Numbered from the stretch's first letter, positions 22,655 through 34,344 are shown. The stretch: DNA of 64,000 nt from Melanocharis versteri (GCA_013397845.1 VZTG01009179.1:872073-936072); one strand, 5' to 3'. Translations and numbers: made by a program. Notes: a model not told the origin generated them from the letters alone.

Positions 22655-22770
22655 TATTATCCGAGAACGTCTAATAATATTTAATCCTGCTAAGCTCCCA
22701 AACACGCCGATACCTTCTAGCAATGAGAGCTGAGGCTTAATTAACAGAGGTTAATTAATAAGCCAGAGAG
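22655..22770. promoter_or_regulatory. Candidate element with twin TTAATTAA sites
   Basis: TTAATTAA occurs at 22737-22744 and again at 22751-22758, a 14-bp period with spacer CAGAGG. Outer words GGCTTA (22734-22739) and TAAGCC (22759-22764) make the whole 31-bp segment an imperfect palindrome with one 3-nt bulge. Just upstream are ATTATCCGAGAACG and TAATAATATTTAATCC. The unit suits cooperative homeodomain binding on about one and a third helical turns. Confidence 0.43.
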
Positions 22771-24070
22771 TGGGAGGAGGAGGGAGGGGCAGCTTCACAA
22801 GGGAACCTAGATACCTCTCCTACACCTCAGCGAGCTCCCAATGTGCTGCTGTGACTTTATTTTCAGGAGAGTTTCTAAACTCTCACTCTGCCTCGACTCA
22901 CAGAGCCCAGAATAAAGGATTGGGGTGTGGATGCTTGGCTGCTGCAAAGCCCATCCCAGGCGTGTGTTCCCTGCTGCCCCTCAGGAGCCCGTGGGATGTT
23001 TGAAAAGGAAGTGAGCTGAAGAAGGGAAAGTAGCAGGGCTTTCTGCAGGAGCCAAACCCAGAGCTATTACGGGTGTTTTATGAGCTTTGCTCTTCCCATT
23101 TTCTGTCTGGAGAGACACAGCCGACGGGCCAGCTCGGCACGCTGCCCGTGCCAACCCCTGCCTCCCTGGGAGAAAGCTTCCCAGGCTAGAAAAGCCACGT
23201 GCCAGGCTCATCATGAAGCCCTTCACCCAGCTCTGTTTCCCCCTGGGACGTCCCCGTCACCCGGGGTCACCCATCACCTGGGCTGGAGCAGCAGCGGCCG
23301 CGTGCCGGGAGCCAATCCTGCTCCATGGGCAAACAGAGCTTATTGTCCCTGCTCTGTTTGCTTTAACAAGATAATGAAAAGCTGGGTTTGTGCCAGGGGA
23401 CAATGACAAAATGCCACGTTGCCACCCTGCCACAGCGCTGTCTCCCTGGCTTTCCAGAGGGCGTCCTTTCGGCCCTCCCCAGGATCAAATCCTGCGGTTC
23501 TGCTGGAGGCAGGCACCCACCAAACACAACATCCCAAAACTCAGGTCTGCAACTACCCTTTTAGAGGTGTTTTTCCAGGAATATACAGCTGGCAGGCAAA
23601 ATCTTAGGTTCAAACACCAACTTAGCAATGCCAGAAAAGCGTGAATTATGTTGAAGCACAGAATATCCCATTTTATCACTCAGATGTGTATTTCCTATCA
23701 AAAGATGAGCATGGAAGCCCGGAGAGCAACACAGACTTACAAGAGGACAGCACTGAAACCATCACCCAGAAACATTACTCCCAAACACACGTCCCTGCCC
23801 TGAAGCTGAGATGAAAGTGGATGAAAGGAAATACACTTTGTAATAAATTAATCAGGTAAAAAGGCAGGAAAAGTAGGAGGTAGGAGAAGGGCTGGTGAAG
23901 GTGTAGGACATGGGCTGTGCTTTAGCAGTGTGGTCTCCACCTCGTAGTTGGCACCAAGGCCAGCCCTTTCCTAAACTTCCCATTCTCCTAGTTCCTTCCT
24001 CCAGAGCCTTTTTAAAGTAAAAAAAAAGCATGGAAAGAAGAGGGGGGAAAAAAAAGAGCAGACAAATCAC

Positions 24071-24082
24071 TTTTTTTTTTTT
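24071..24082. repeat. T12 homopolymer
   Basis: Twelve consecutive T follow AATCAC, and an A-rich stretch (AAAAAAAGC and GGGGAAAAAAAAG) lies 20-60 bp upstream. It is simple sequence at the left margin of the island with the octamer. Confidence 0.9.
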
Positions 24083-24089
24083 CTCCCCC

Positions 24090-24260
24090 AAATAATTATT
24101 GGGATTTTTGGCAAAGAGCAGATAAGGAATGCTGCAGTGTTTGTCATCATTAGGTTAGAGAGGCTGCCAAGCTGTAATAGCATTACAGCTGCAGGCATTG
24201 TGGGTAATGCCATGCAAATTGCTCCAAAGGCGTTGGAAAGGAAGGCCACTGTCGGCCGAG
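24090..24260. promoter_or_regulatory. Candidate element: 9-bp inverted repeat next to a perfect octamer
   Basis: AGCTGTAAT (24170-24178), spacer AGC, then ATTACAGCT (24182-24190) is a perfect 9-bp inverted repeat. The POU octamer ATGCAAAT follows at 24212-24219 within AATGCCATGCAAATTGC. Upstream are AATAATTATTGGG, CAGATAAGGAATGC and GTCATCATTAGG. The dense order of palindrome, octamer and TAAT cores is the best enhancer-like syntax in this part of the window. A developmental enhancer is inferred, not shown. Confidence 0.48.
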
Positions 24261-24879
24261 CAATGTGAAAAGGACACTCTCAAGAACTCTTTCCCATGCA
24301 ATCCTTGTACTCTGCTTTTTGGGACACTCTTGCAGAAGTTGGCAGATAAAGCTCTCCGGGTTGCTGGTCCAGCCCACGCTGTAATCCCGTATGGATTCCC
24401 GTGCCCTTTAGATCCCGGCAGCATCAACGACTTCAGCAAAGCTCTGGGGGCAAGCAGGGGCTGCTCTGCCATCGCTTCCTCCTCCACCCCTTGGTTTCTC
24501 CCCAGACCTGCTGGAAGCTGCAGAGCACTTGGATGACCCAGGTGTGAAATAGCTGGAGGGAAAGGTAAACCATGGGCCGTGCTTCATTCACTCAGAGCGA
24601 TGCCAGCAGCAAGGAAAAAGGGGTGAAGCTGCTCATCCGCAGCCCAAACAGCACCTCTGACGTCAGGCTTGGCTGCCAGAGCTCCAAAAGCTCTCGACTC
24701 TGTCTCCCACTCTCCCAACATCACCACCTATTTCTGTCTCCTAAGAGGTCCCTCCCTCTCTACTCGCACCCTGGACCCAGCGGGAATAAAACCACCCATC
24801 TAATCCCGCTCTCTCCAGCTCCTGGAGTGACCTGAGAATGCCTTCTGCTGAGTTCAAGGGTCTCCTCACCAAGGACTGC

Positions 24880-25010
24880 AGCAGCAGCTAATTTTTTCCT
24901 CTGTCTTTTTTTTCCTCATGCAATTAAGCGCAGCTTCCTAATTGGAGTGCTGTGAACTATTTATAGCTTTATAATGACCATTTACTACGGCAGCACTTAG
25001 ATATTGGATA
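24880..25010. promoter_or_regulatory. Candidate conserved element with MEF2 site
   Basis: CAGCAGCTAATTTTTTCC, CATGCAATTAAGCGCAGC and TTCCTAATTGGAGTGC precede CTATTTATAG at 24957-24966, which fits the MEF2 consensus YTAWWWWTAR exactly. Then come CTTTATAATGACC and ATTTACTACGGC. TAAT cores and a MEF2 word within about 110 bp suggest a composite muscle, neural-crest or neural enhancer, which is inference. Confidence 0.42.
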
Positions 25011-25477
25011 GGAAAAGAAATAAGTCAGTAGCCTGGATGGTGAACAAACCACGTGCATCAGAGAAGGACTTCTCCAAGGGAAGGTCAGCAGCTTGGTAAG
25101 TCAAAGCAGGGAGAGGCAGCAATGGCAAAGAAATGCTGTAATTCCCTTTTCCACTGCTGAGGAGCAGAGGGATGAATCTCCATGCTCCATGTTCACGAAG
25201 CACCAGGATTAGAGCATTTCTCTATCCATAAACCTGTGATTTATGGGCAAGGCCAGGTCTTAGGGCTAAGAATGCACATGGCAGCCCTGCCTCCTGGGGA
25301 GCATGCAGAAGCCAACAGATGTTTTCCCAGATTATCCCACTTTGTTCACTAGTTGAACACATCCTACGTGTTTCAGGAGCTATTCCTTTTCTCTGTGTCC
25401 ATATGCTGTTAGTAGGATGATTAATCACAGCCTGAGCTGTAAGATCTAATTGCTTTTCTGTGTTTTAATAAGTGAAA

Positions 25478-25562
25478 GAAGGTGTCCCTGCCCCTGGCAG
25501 GGGGTTGGAACAAGATGATCTTTAGGGTCCCTTCCAACTTAAATCATTCCAAGAATCTGTGA
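25478..25562 (+). mobile_element. CR1 LINE 3' end fragment, plus orientation
   Basis: AGGTGTCCCTGCCCCTGGCA, GGGGGTTGGAACAAGATGAT, CTTTAGGGTCCCTTCCAACT and TAAATCATTCCAAGAATCTG give the final 85 bp of CR1 in sense orientation. The terminal octamer repeat is decayed to ATTCCAAGAATCTGTG. It is strongly 5'-truncated. Confidence 0.87.
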
Positions 25563-25944
25563 AAGACCATTTATATGTATATAAGAAATCAGGAGTGGAG
25601 ACCACAGAGCTCTTCAGGAGTAGCATCTTTCCAATACTGTGACAGGATTTTTTCCAAAAAGATATTTCCAGTCACACTGTTGTGAACAAAAACCTCTTGC
25701 AAAAAGGAGGGATGTGACAGCACTGGGGAAATCTCATTTATTGTAGGTGTTGTCCTCCATCTCCTGACAAGAGCTCTCAGAGGTAGCCAAACTAGTATTG
25801 ATCTTCACCTTTGTGATCCTGATTTCCTAATGCTGAACTACGTGGTTTAACCTTGCATGAACAGCAACTTCCATAAAATTAGGTAACGACGATCAAAATC
25901 TGTGTTTTCCCAGCAAATGCTGTGAATTTGAGGTGTTGTTTGTC

Positions 25945-26021
25945 TTTTTTTTCTTTTATTTTTTTTTTTTTTTTTTTTTCCCCCCGGGTTTTTTAACAGT
26001 GGTGGATNTTTTTTTTTTTTT
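25945..26021. repeat. T-rich low-complexity tract containing the only ambiguous base
   Basis: T8 at 25945-25952, then T21 at 25959-25979, a C6 run, then T, the undetermined base (26008) and T13 to 26021. Homopolymers of this length are error-prone, so the true length and sequence here are uncertain. The right end runs into GTCCCACAG, which makes the tract look like a splice-acceptor pyrimidine tract. Confidence 0.9.
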
Positions 26022-28419
26022 GTCCCACAGTGTTTTTAAAGCAGTTGGAATTTGAGAGGAGACTCCTTGACAGACGAAGAGAGGCTGGTCCTACCCAACT
26101 TGACAGCACCACTTTAATAGGATCTCCCTTGGAATTGTTAATAAGGAGCTTGAGAAATTGGTATGCCAGGGCTGGAAACACTCATGGAGAATGAGGAGAT
26201 GCATCAAGAGCCCTTTGTATGCTAACTTCTTGATGGAAAATTGGAGACAAGGATGGATACTTGTCGTATCAAGAGGAAAAACGTTTCAGTGCTTGAAGAG
26301 CCCACAGGCTTCTCGCCTCTCTCCACATCTGCCATATGGACAATTCAGAGGGAAGGAGATCCAGACTGACCTCTTCCCAGGCTTCAAGCAGAATCACAGA
26401 CCTTTCCTCTTCCTGCTCCAGCTTTTTAGCGGTGGGAAGCCTGGCCATGCTGCTGGAGACTCCGCAGGAGGGGATGCTCCCGTGGCAGAGGGGGCTCAGC
26501 TGGAGGTCACCTGCCTGCCTTACAGCTCCCTGCTCCAGCAAAGGGTCTGTCTCCAGCTTCAAAGGCATGTCCTGAAACTCTCTGGAACAGGAGACTCATT
26601 TTTCATGCTGAACGAGATGAAATTCCCACTGTTACCTCATTTACATCTCAATGCTGGTAAGTTATAGATGGCTATTATTTATAGACATGTAAGACATCCA
26701 TTTCTTATTCTGTGGGATACAGTAAGAAGAAAAATACCCATTTTTCTGTTCACCTTTTCTGGATTGTTTCTTTTTTTTTGTTTCCTTTTTTTATCCTTTG
26801 CTCGAGTTTGACTGTTGTTGAGAATTTGCAAATAAATAAAGGAGTGAACAGCCCCATAAAAGCTGATTGTTTCCTCCTCCTGCAAAGATTGTCTTTGTGA
26901 AGAAGATTAAAAATCCTTCCATGCTGCTGAAGATAAAGGTATCCCTGGGCGAGAATAAGACATAAAAGAGGTTACTACACACATCTCTGGGCTGTGTGGA
27001 CTGCTAATTCGCACTGTTGTCATCCCTGCTCGTCCATCTTTACTCTTTCTTCCCTCTTTTCCACAAAAGGAAAAGTTGCCTTTGCTGAAGGCGGCATTGG
27101 TAGAAACAGTTGAGCCCTGAACAAGAATATTTGCTTTCCCAGCCGGCTGCAGGGAGACAGGCTCTATGGGACCGTCCATAAAGGAAACACATCTGTCCCA
27201 GCTGGAATGGGAGGCAGCAGGGGAGGTACGCGCTCTCTCCCCGCTCCGTGGCACGGTTTGGTGGTAGAAGAGCTCACACCTGAGCTGGAAATTCTTTGAA
27301 CTCAGCAGTTGGTCTCCAAGAGAGGTGCAATCATGGACAGAGATCCTGAGCCTAAAGCTTTAGGGATAATCCCATGACAGCATCTGCACCTGGCCCCGAC
27401 TGCTAAACCAGCAACCCACAACCCCATCGAGGCTGAGTTCGGAAAGGCTCCGAGGAAAGCCCTGGGGAACACTGAAGCCTCAAAAGACCTCCCTGCTCTG
27501 GGAGTTCAGGACGTTCCTCCCAAACCCATGCAGGAGCAGGGCCACCTCCTCCCAACCCCCGTGGTTGGAATTAAATCAGGTACAAGAAAAAGGGAGCAGT
27601 CTCCTGCAGTCATTCCATGCCAAAGTGCACCTAGAGCCCATCAGGGCTTTTACCCAGGGACACTCCTGCGAGCCCAGGAGAAACCACTCTGTCCTTCCTT
27701 GGTTCAGACAAAGGAAGGCCACACCACAGGGCAAACTCCAACACCCAGTGGATTTTTCCTTTCCCTCCCCTCCCAAAGTGCTTTGTCAGGATTCATTAGG
27801 AGCACAGCAGGTTTTACTGGTACCTGCGCTATCAGCAGAGCGGCTGCTTTTCTTCTTTGCTGACAACCTACATTCAGTGCAACAGATTGAAAAGGCCTCC
27901 AGATTCAAAGCCTTGTAATGACTCTCCTCTTCCTTCCTTTCTCCTTCCCTCTTTCTCTTTAATGGCTTTCGCCAAAGGGAAGAGGTGATTTTTTTCCTTG
28001 CATGTTGAGCAAAGTATGGAAGAGATTCTGTGTTCTCATTTCCTCTATTCTTCAACCCCCTGCACCAGCTCCCTGTTGCATCTTATTTCTTCCTCCCCAA
28101 TCTCTGAGGGTATCACCACGAAGAGGCCACCAGAGATGAGGAGGCCGCTTAAATAGATTTCAATAGATGAGAGCTTGATGGACTTCACAGGGGAGGAAAA
28201 ATTGATCCATTCAGGCAGAATCAGATCCTCAGCTCTTCCTTTTCAGAGCTGAGATGAAGAGCTTTTATAGGCTTGCCCCAGGAAAACGTTTATTTCTCTC
28301 TTTCGAGCCCTGATGAGTTGAAGTAGACGGACAATGCTTTGTTTAAAAAATGCCAAGCAGGTTAAAATCCAGCCTGGCACACATTTCTTGCTGTTAAGCA
28401 GCTGAGTCCATAGTCTAAC

Positions 28420-28630
28420 ACAATTTCCCTATTTTTCTGAATGATGGGATTGCTTTATTAATTGCCAACCTACAAATGTGATCTTCTAGAGTAGTTTTGC
28501 AGTGTAACAGGGAAGGGGAGGAGAGCTGGAGCTGCAGTCCTCCAGAGACCCTGGGTAAGGCTGATTGATCGAAATCACTTGAATTTCCGCTATTATTAAA
28601 TACAAGAGTGCTCCTGGTTTGTCTCAGAGA
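28420..28630. promoter_or_regulatory. Candidate conserved non-coding element
   Basis: AT-rich left part with ATGATGGGATTGCTTTATTA, ATTGCCAACCTACAAATG and TGATCTTCTAGAG; right part with GGCTGATTGATCGAAATCAC, TTGAATTTCCGC and TATTATTAAATACAAG. TGATTGATCG is PBX/MEIS-like. It overlaps the C-terminal part of a rejected minus-strand open frame. Confidence 0.32.
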
Positions 28631-29969
28631 TGCAGGGAAAGAACTGGAAAGGAAACAGCAGCTCCAATCAGCAGCATCCAAGGAGGTGCTCATATTGATA
28701 CTTTTTCTCTTTTTTCTCTGAACTGCAACAATCTGTGATGGTTTTTGCATAAAAATCCTTTTTAGCAAGCACCAGATCAGTTCTTTATCCTTGCCTCGCA
28801 TTTGTGCAGTACACTTCGGATCAAGGGGACTCCAGTGACTGATGGAAGGGTCTCTTCCTTGAGCTGAGCACACTGAAGATGCTTCCCATGGGAATTGTGC
28901 AGGAAATGAGATGTGCTGGCTCCTTATCCCTGCAGGCATGGGGGGCACAGAGACCAGGCAAGGCTGGGTGTGGGGAAGAGGGGCATCTTCAGATTCTCTG
29001 TAGTTCAGGCAGAAGGACAGTGGCTGACAGGGAGAATGCACACAAAGGAACATGGGAATGATGGAAAAAATAAGAGCACAAAGAAATGCATCACTTCCCA
29101 TTTCTGAATGTCTAAACACAGTGTTCAAGTCCAGAGTCCAAGAAAGACCTGAAGATCCCCAGAACTACCCTTATCTGAGTATGTCAATACCTTGCACTAG
29201 GAATGAGAACTAGCCAGGAAACAATAATTGTGTGAATTGTGAGATCTAGGGATTTCTCTTCCAAGAACTTTTAATTTAATGCTTGATTCTTTTGAGAGGG
29301 AGAGGGAACTTACGCTGGGCTAAGAAATGCAATACGTGGGTTACGAACACTCCCCGAGAAGATGAAGGATTTTCATGTTTGCTCTGCTGATTCCCTCTCT
29401 GGCCCTGTGCATATTTAATTAATACCAGCTCTCTGTCAGGCAGAGGTTTTCAACATGATCTCCTGCATCCCGGATGGATGCCCTATGAGGAAGCATTTCC
29501 TACCTGAAAAAGCTCTGTAAAATGTGTCTGGCCAAGCCCCCTTCCTCCCTTCACTACAGGTCATCTTGGAACACCAGTGATAGACTGAAGCCTCAGCAGA
29601 TGAAAGACCTATCCAAATCCTCTTGCTGGAGCCCTCCAGAGGCCTTCCCAAACCATTCCTCTGATGAATGGACACAGAAACCGAAGGCAACCATACTTCT
29701 GCTGAACCCTTGCTGCCTCTGTTGTCCAGCACCCAAAAAGCTGGCATGCTTTTGCCTAAATTCCCATCTTTGCTAAGGTCTCCCCTTCATATTTCTTCTC
29801 CGCCACAAGCACAAACCCGTTCATTCAATCCTCATCATCCTGGAGACGCCCCCTCCACTCCCACGACCCAGATCCAGCACTGAAACCCTTCCAGACAATT
29901 CACGCAAGTCTTGCTACACTCTAAAAAAAAACAACCTGTAGAGAGGGTGCAAAACCTCACACAGGGCAG

Positions 29970-30185
29970 CCACGGTTGCTAAAGCATCTAATTATGTAGT
30001 TTCTCATTACTAAGCCTGGTTTGATTTAAGCAGCTCCCTTGCTCGCACTCTGGGATGTAACACCATGCTCTGAATCATCCCTGTCCCATCTGCTCCTGCC
30101 TTTGCCCTTCCCGCTCGCAGGTAGAATAACAAACCAAGCTAAATATTTAATGGGAGTGCTAACGGCTTTGTTAGGTGAAGCTGGG
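29970..30185. promoter_or_regulatory. Candidate conserved non-coding element
   Basis: TTGCTAAAGCATCTAATTAT, GTAGTTTCTCATTACTAAGC and GGTTTGATTTAAGC open the island. GAATAACAAACCAAGC, TAAATATTTAATGGG and GTGCTAACGGCTTTGTTAGG close it after a short C-rich gap. ATAACAAACC is SOX/forkhead-like. Two linked elements are possible. Confidence 0.38.
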
Positions 30186-30660
30186 GACAGGGGAGGAGCT
30201 TTTCCTTGTGTTAGGATGACTGAGCTGGGTTTGTGCTGGTGGGAAACCTGTACAGCCCAGTCCTGCACTGGCTCTGTCCTGGTGCTGTGCTCCCCGGATG
30301 GGAACACCACGGCTACGGGCAGATGGTGCCAGGCTCGCACCTGGCACTGAGGCACCTCTGAACACAGCTTGCACCAGAGCAGCATTAAGGAAGAGCTGTT
30401 GGGTGGTTCTTTTCAGGTGAAGGGATGAGGAAAAGCCTTCTTGGGAGGATGCTCTGGAGCTCTCAACCAAGTCAAGGCAACTGAACCTGAAACAGCGAAC
30501 CCGGCCTTGGAGCGATCGGGGTTGGAGCAGCAGCTCCGTGGAGCTGTGCCAAAACTACTCCTTTTCACCTCGCTGGGACTTTCCCGACAGTTTGCAAATC
30601 CCGTCGACAGCAGATAAAAACACCCACCAACGTTCCAGGGCCAGATGGTAGTTTATGTTT

Positions 30661-30684
30661 ATGAAAACTGCAATTTGTTTTCAT
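30661..30684. repeat. Perfect 8-bp inverted repeat
   Basis: ATGAAAAC (30661-30668), 8-nt spacer TGCAATTT, then GTTTTCAT (30677-30684). It lies within an AT-rich patch (AGTTTATGTTTATG before, GGAAACTTGTAAAAGG after) and may be a small regulatory element. Confidence 0.5.
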
Positions 30685-32554
30685 GGAAACTTGTAAAAGG
30701 ATAGCGGGCAAACCTGGAAAAACATGGCTCACCCCTTGGGAAAGAGGGTATTTTATGGACAGCTTTGGTTGCCATCTCTGTTCTACAGCTGCTGGAGCTT
30801 GGATCATGGTGGAGATGGGAGCTCACAAAAGGTCTGCCCAACCCAAGAGAGCAGCTATGGGATCCAGAGGCCACTGGCTGAAATTCAGCCTGAATTAGGG
30901 AGAAGTAGAAGAGAGGTACTTCACATGACACACCAACTTTCCAGCTTGCCAGGAGAGAGTTCATTACTGAACCCTTGTTATCAGAGAATAAAATCATGGG
31001 CTTGCTCCTCCTGCCTGGTGGAAGAGCCTCAAGAGCCACCAGGGTCCATCCAGTTAGAGAGACAACAAATAAAAGACTCGCTATCAGCTCTGCATCCTAC
31101 AGGGATGTAACTGGCTTCGTTCTCTGCATTTTTCACCAAGCAACAGGTAAAAATGGACCATCAGGTAGAGCTTCTCATGCACTAGGGACTTTCCCTAGGG
31201 CACTTCCACCTCTGGCTGATCTCTCTCTCCAGCTCTCCCCAACAACTGCCCCTGTGGCACAGTGTTGGTTTTGGCTGGATTAATCTCAGCCTGACCCCCT
31301 GAGAGCAAGGCCCGGGGAACAGGCAGCGTAAATCCTGTTGGCTGTGGTGGCCCCAGGCCAGGAGTGATGTCGGTTCCTGGAGAAGACTCATAAATTTCAT
31401 CTGAGTTTCCTTCTGCTGAGTTTTCCTTTTGCTTACAGGAGATCTGCAATGCTTCATCCGTCCCAACGACTCACAGGGACTCACATTCTGATGTCATAAA
31501 TTTGTCATCACCACGACATCACTGACAGACCAAGCACGAGGAGGAAGGGCTCCAGGGCTAAGCAAAGGACCTTCTCTCTAACAAATGGCAGTGATTTCCA
31601 CCAAAATGCCCCTGGGAAGCACTCCAAAACAGGGAAGGATTCACACTTTGCAGCCCAGATGTATCTTTTCTATTTGTTGCCGAAGTGAGACCTGGTCAGC
31701 GTGGCAGGTTTGGACGCATTGCTTCCAAGAGCAGGTGTGTGTCTCTGATTCTGGAGGTTTGCTGAGCTCCTGGGTTTATTTTGTTTCCAAGAACTTCTAT
31801 TCCTCCATGTGACAGCTGAGCAGCTTTATGCGTAAAGAGAGATTTTGGAGGAGAACAGGGCTGTGAGCAGGCAAGACCTCCTTTGAGGTTGCTGTGGTGC
31901 AGCACGTTAGCCTGGTGATAACCCCATGGCCTTTTCCCTTAATGTATCTGCACAGAACAAAAGGGAAATGCTCAAAAACCTAAATCCCAGCATCTCTGGG
32001 GGCAAGGATTCTGTTATTTGAAGAGGCTGGAGTCAGCCCTGTTGAATTCCCACAGATCTTCCTCCTTAGAGCCACTTGCAAATGTTGATTTTTTGTATCC
32101 TTCCATCGCTGCTCTCCCAGCACGAGAAGCAGCTCTGGGGCCAGGTAAATATTTGCTGGCACCATTGAGTGCCATCATCTGGAAGGAAAGCAGGGTGGAT
32201 TTGGGACTGGTTGAGGATCCATCTAAGAATAGTTCTCCTTGTCGTGCATCCCCTGCCCTTGAACAGCCTCTTCCATGAATATCCCAACACCTGGACAGTC
32301 CAGCCTGGCGTCACACATCCTGCAGACCGATCCTACTGCCTGCCTTATATTTCAGTGCTGTTACTCCAAGATTTCTTGGCAGGTTGTCTAGAAATCAGCA
32401 AACAACCCCACAAGAGAGTAGATCTCAGGACAGGAAAACTAAAGAGAGTTCTATGGCACAGCCCGTGATTTTCTGAGGGATATTTGGCTGCTCTCTTGTG
32501 CTGCCGCGTGGTAGGAAAGGGCAGGGAGAGGACATAATTCTGCTCTAACTTGCT

Positions 32555-32696
32555 ACATCATCAGTTTTCATTAAAATATTCTTCTGCCACATCTTTGTAA
32601 TTTTTCATTTTGGAGGCAAATTTATTAAAGGTGTACTTCAGCCTGATTAAATTAAATAAGTGGCATTAGCAAATAAAGGTTGGGTTTTTTTTTTTT
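32555..32696. promoter_or_regulatory. Candidate conserved non-coding element, AT-rich
   Basis: TTTTCATTAAAATATTC, TTTGTAATTTTTCATTTTGG, CAAATTTATTAAAGGTG, CTGATTAAATTAAATAAGTG and GCATTAGCAAATAAAGG occur without interruption. They end in T12 (32685-32696). The alternation of TAAT and AAATAAA words is homeodomain/forkhead-like. Confidence 0.36.
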
Positions 32697-32735
32697 ATCT
32701 CAGCACACCACAAAAAAAAAAGGGGGGGGAGGGGG
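32685..32735. repeat. T12 / A10G8 low-complexity tract
   Basis: T12 at 32685-32696, then ATCTCAGCACACCAC, then A10 (32712-32721) directly joined to G8 (32722-32729), A, and G5 (32731-32735). The purine-only run extends to about 32740. It is length-unstable simple sequence and prone to sequencing error. Confidence 0.9.
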
Positions 32736-34344
32736 AGAAATTGCTGTGATACAAGCAGCTATTTAATATTATAACTGAAAAGCAGGGGGGAAATTCCATT
32801 CTTCATAAGCTTCCATTATCTCCCCCTGGCCCCACCACCACAAATCACTCTGGAGCCTTGCAGCAAAAATACCCCAAATATAAAGCAATATAATATCCTG
32901 TGTTTTCCAAGATAGGTAATAATACATTTTGCACACAAACAAACCTTCCTAGCACTCCACCAGCTCCTTCCCTAAGCCTCCCTGTGTGGCTCTTAACTTC
33001 TCATACTCATTTCAGGGCTATTTCCTGGTCAGAGATGGCTTTGAAAATGAGGCTAAAAAAGGTTTCTCAGCTTATTTTTGTTTTGATTTCTGCTAGGCAG
33101 CAAGAAAGGGCAGGCACCGTGTTCTGAAACTCAGAACTTGCCTTTGCTACTTCGCCTTAATAGGGCCACCTTGCCTGTGTTTTTCCCCTCACAGTCTCTC
33201 CCAAATCCATCTTAGCTAGTTTTAGGTGGAAAAATAGCATGTTTGGCTGATTTCTTCCCCCTTAGCTGTGCTACAGTGTTTGGGTAATTCTAGGGCTGTG
33301 AACACAACGAGCATTTTTTAAGCCATATGTCAAACACAGCTCTGCCCTTCCACAAGCTTTACAACCAACTGTCCTAGCGGGATGCTCCAAAGCAGCCGGG
33401 GCTGGAAAAGGAAGAAGGGTTTCCAGAGACATCCAGGTTTTCTCCTCCCCTTCTTGGCACAAAGGGGCAGCTTTTGCTTCCCCCACCTCCCCTTCCCCAA
33501 AGCCACCCTGCCCCTGCCATCCAGCCACCCAGGAAGGACACCAGGGTCCTCCGGCCGGGAGCAGCTGTGGCAGCAGGAGGTGGTGCCTGGCCTTGGGGCT
33601 GAGAGGTCTCCAAGCCTTTGCTGCCAAGAGGAGGCAACACATCCATGACAAACAGAGGGAAAACTTGGGAGGTTTATTGGATGGAGAGCTTCCCATCTGT
33701 TTCTGCCACAGCCAGCCCATGGCTCTCCACTGCCAGTAGCTGGAGACGATCAGGAAGGAAGCAGACAGACATACCCAGCACCTCTCACCCACCAAGGAAA
33801 ATCTCCGTGGGCTTCTCCTGATGGGAAACAGAATCAAAAAGGTGTTGCACCCTCCCTTCTCTGTTCAGCAGTAACTGGGTGGAAAACTGCTGAGCCAAAG
33901 GCATCCATCCTTCCCAGAGCTTCATTCCCTCGGGCACACATGGAGGGAGGCAGGAGCACACACAGCAGGTGTCTGCTGGATGTCCCCTTCAAATGCCTGT
34001 CACCCCCACAAATTCTCTCTACTGGGTATATATTGGGTCCATATTTCCCCACAAGAAGCAAAACCAAGCTGGGGGGACACAGCCACCAAGGACTTGCATC
34101 CCTGGGGATGACGGGCAGGGACACGGAGCGAGAGCAGCGGAAGGTCTGCTACCAAGGGGACTTAGTCCTGAGCCAAAATCAACCTCACCAGCTTTGCTAG
34201 CGCAGCCCAAACCTCACCCTCCCCGCTCACCAACAGCAGCAGATGCAGGGCTGCGGGAGTTAGGATGCCTAGGGAAGTGCTAAGCTCGGCTTTGGAAGGT
34301 AAGGCACCTCCACGCTCCTTACATGGCTTTACCCAGCGCGGAAA

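Larger units (their letters stand above)
21811..28410. other. Non-coding block: islands, CR1 end, T-tracts and the ambiguous base
   Basis: No gene is supported. Four islands (22120, 22655, 24090, 24880), a CR1 end (25478) and the T-rich interval near 26 kb are listed separately. A T12 run lies at 24071-24082. At 26,640-26,960 there is AT-rich sequence (TAGATGGCTATTATTTATAG, GCAAATAAATAAAGG) without a clear motif order. The stretches 23,000-23,640 and 27,000-28,100 are featureless filler to my eye. Confidence 0.5.

Noticed and set aside
28415..29128. 237-codon open frame on the minus strand
   Set aside because: No family resemblance, no convincing start context, no signal peptide or domain order; overlaps an enhancer-like island at its C-terminal end.
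33271..33837. 188-codon open frame on the minus strand
   Set aside because: Composition is dominated by CT-rich filler; contains no motif I recognise and has long overlapping plus-strand frames.
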